Shown piece after piece: positions 62,837 through 64,000 of a stretch of 64,000 bases of DNA. A program made the translations under genes and the position numbers. Below the pieces are notes generated by a model, which was not told the origin of the DNA, made no database searches, and was given only the letters and a program-made list of their open reading frames with translations. The first letter of the stretch is position 1. Each line of letters opens with the position of its first letter. The DNA comes from Asanoa hainanensis (GTDB taxonomy: Bacteria; Actinomycetota; Actinomycetes; Mycobacteriales; Micromonosporaceae), in assembly GCF_900188485.1 (NCBI RefSeq), contig NZ_FZPH01000003.1, positions 372,001-436,000 of the forward strand, written 5' to 3'.

Positions 62837-63985
62837 TCAGTCGTGCGGGGCGGCCATGATCGGGGTTAGGCCGGCTACGCGTAGCGTGCGGCGCACGTAG
62901 ACCTGCATGTCGCCGATGCGCAGCCGGACGCCGGCCGCGCGGGCCGCTTCCAGACCCGCCAGCAGGGCCGAGACCCCGGCCGCGTCGATGATCGGCACGC
63001 CGGCCAGGCTGACCGCGACCTCGCGTGGCCGCGGGCGGTCCGCCACCAGGTCGACGGCTTCCAGCAACGCCGCGCGCAGTGGGTCGGCGGTGTCTCGGTC
63101 GACCTCGCCGGTCACGTCCAGGCGGACCAGGCCGCCCTTGTCGCGCCGGGTGACCGTGATCTCGTGGTGGTCGCCCGGGCCCATGCCGGCCTGCCACTGC
63201 TTGGGTGCGTCGCTGAGCATCGCCTCGCGCAGCCAGGTGAGAGCGCGCGACAGCAGGCGCGACACGTGCATCTGGGAGATGCCGAGCTCGGTCGCGATCT
63301 CCGTCTGCGTCTTGTTGCCGTAGAAGCGCAGCGCCAGGATCCGCCGCTCGCGTTCCGGTAGCCGGCACAGCAGGCTCGCGACCGTCAGCCGGTCGTCGAC
63401 CGCCTCCAGGCCCACGTCGGCGCCGCCGATCAGGTCGCCCAGCTCCGCCTCGCTCTCGGCTCTGGCCGGCATGTTCAACGACAGCGGCGTGTACGCGGCC
63501 GCCGTCTCCAGCGCCGCCAGCACATCTTCCTCGTCGACCCGCAGGCGCTCGGCCAGTTCGGGGACCGTCGGCGAGCGGCGCAGCTTGGCGGTCATCTCGG
63601 TGGACGCCCGGTTGACCTCGATGCTGAGCTCCTGCATCCGCCGCGGGACGTGGACGCCCCAGGTGCGGTCGCGGAAATGCCGGCGAAGCTCGCCGATGAT
63701 GGTCGCCGCGGCGAAACCCGTGAATGCCCCACGTTCAGGGTCGAAGCGGTCGACTGCCTTCAGCAGCCCCAACCGCGCCACCTGTTCCAGGTCGTCCATC
63801 GGTTCACCGCGGCCCCGGTAGCGCCGCGCCAGGCGGCCGGCGAACGGCATCGCGGAACGGACCAGCCGTTCCCGTGCCTCCCGCCGCGCATCATCTCCCG
63901 AACGGTGGGCATAAGACATTGCGACCGCGTCGAGAGCCGGCAGGTCCAGTTCACCAGAAGCGGGCATGCCGCTTTGGAGGGTCAT
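62837..63985 (-). CDS. SigB/F-family sigma factor fused to a C-terminal STAS domain
   Basis: The 382-residue protein starts with a complete SigB/F/G-type sigma factor (about 1-265): region 2 with MDDLEQVARLGLLKAVDRFDP, region 3, and region 4 with LPERERRILALRFYGNKTQTEIA and GISQMHVSRLLSRAL. A STAS domain (about 285-382) follows: VRLDVTGEVDRDTADPL, then VSLAGVPIIDAAGVSALL with the DxxGxxxL pattern but no phosphorylatable serine beside the aspartate (IDAAG). GGAGG lies 7 nt before the ATG. The fusion joins a sigma factor to an anti-anti-sigma-like domain in one chain. Confidence 0.88.
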   Translation of the reverse strand: MTLQSGMPASGELDLPALDAVAMSYAHRSGDDARREARERLVRSAMPFAGRLARRYRGRGEPMDDLEQVARLGLLKAVDRFDPERGAFTGFAAATIIGELRRHFRDRTWGVHVPRRMQELSIEVNRASTEMTAKLRRSPTVPELAERLRVDEEDVLAALETAAAYTPLSLNMPARAESEAELGDLIGGADVGLEAVDDRLTVASLLCRLPERERRILALRFYGNKTQTEIATELGISQMHVSRLLSRALTWLREAMLSDAPKQWQAGMGPGDHHEITVTRRDKGGLVRLDVTGEVDRDTADPLRAALLEAVDLVADRPRPREVAVSLAGVPIIDAAGVSALLAGLEAARAAGVRLRIGDMQVYVRRTLRVAGLTPIMAAPHD

Positions 63986-64000
63986 CGCGCAGCCTCCTCG

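Overview
The window is about 64 kb of very GC-rich, gene-dense actinobacterial chromosome, most likely from a member of the Micromonosporaceae or a close relative. The evidence is GC-rich third codon positions, many GTG starts, ATGA/GTGA overlaps, two WhiB proteins, a nickel superoxide dismutase with its SodX protease, a SigR/RsrA pair, the 24-residue ribosomal protein bL37 and the fused 2-oxoglutarate decarboxylase/dehydrogenase (KGD). No rRNA, tRNA, insertion sequence, prophage or CRISPR array was seen. It reads as core chromosome with a few lineage-specific islands.

Layout. 1-9.4 kb: lipid and envelope genes (desaturase, a 1144-residue polytopic protein, patatin plus acyltransferase), a Ser/Thr kinase and an ABC ATPase. 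9.5-16 kb: a NarL-type two-component pair convergent with an unusual cluster made of a large membrane metalloprotease fusion, a cysteine-rich mini-protein and an acidic Asp/Gly-repeat protein with a leader-like N terminus. 16-21.7 kb: a response regulator, histidine kinase and HtrA protease in the order of mycobacterial mprA-mprB-pepD, then PadR/DUF4097. 21.7-25.8 kb: an olsB-olsA-like acyltransferase pair, a hotdog protein and an ABC-2 exporter. 26-33 kb: central carbon metabolism (KGD, phosphate acetyltransferase, acetate kinase). 33-40 kb: tandem secreted hydrolases, nickel SOD, malic enzyme, a repeat-rich intergenic island and a quinone oxidoreductase. 40-46 kb: a diacylglycerol-kinase-like protein, WhiB1 and an assimilatory sulfate-reduction operon preceded by a candidate cysteine-attenuation leader peptide. 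46-61 kb: a block whose gene content parallels the M. tuberculosis whiB1-pdtaS-TB7.3-rshA-sigH-SRAP-aroA-rsgA region, with a TetR/MFS pair inserted. 61-64 kb: a short-chain dehydrogenase and a convergent partner-switching module, with a STAS-like/HATPase protein facing a sigma factor fused to a STAS domain.

How it fits together. Stress sensing dominates: SigR-RsrA has a consensus auto-regulatory promoter, and there are WhiB iron-sulfur proteins, a NiSOD, an MprAB-PepD-like envelope system, PdtaS and a SigB/F-type partner switch. The sulfate operon combines sulfite reductase, APS reductase and a sirohydrochlorin chelatase that can supply siroheme. The two best candidates for something new are the metalloprotease/leader-like cluster at 11.5-16 kb and the sigma-STAS fusion system at 62-64 kb. 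Several genes appear to be leaderless, with a TANNNT element 6-8 nt before the start codon. All functional assignments come from reading the sequence and recalled family knowledge; no database search was run.
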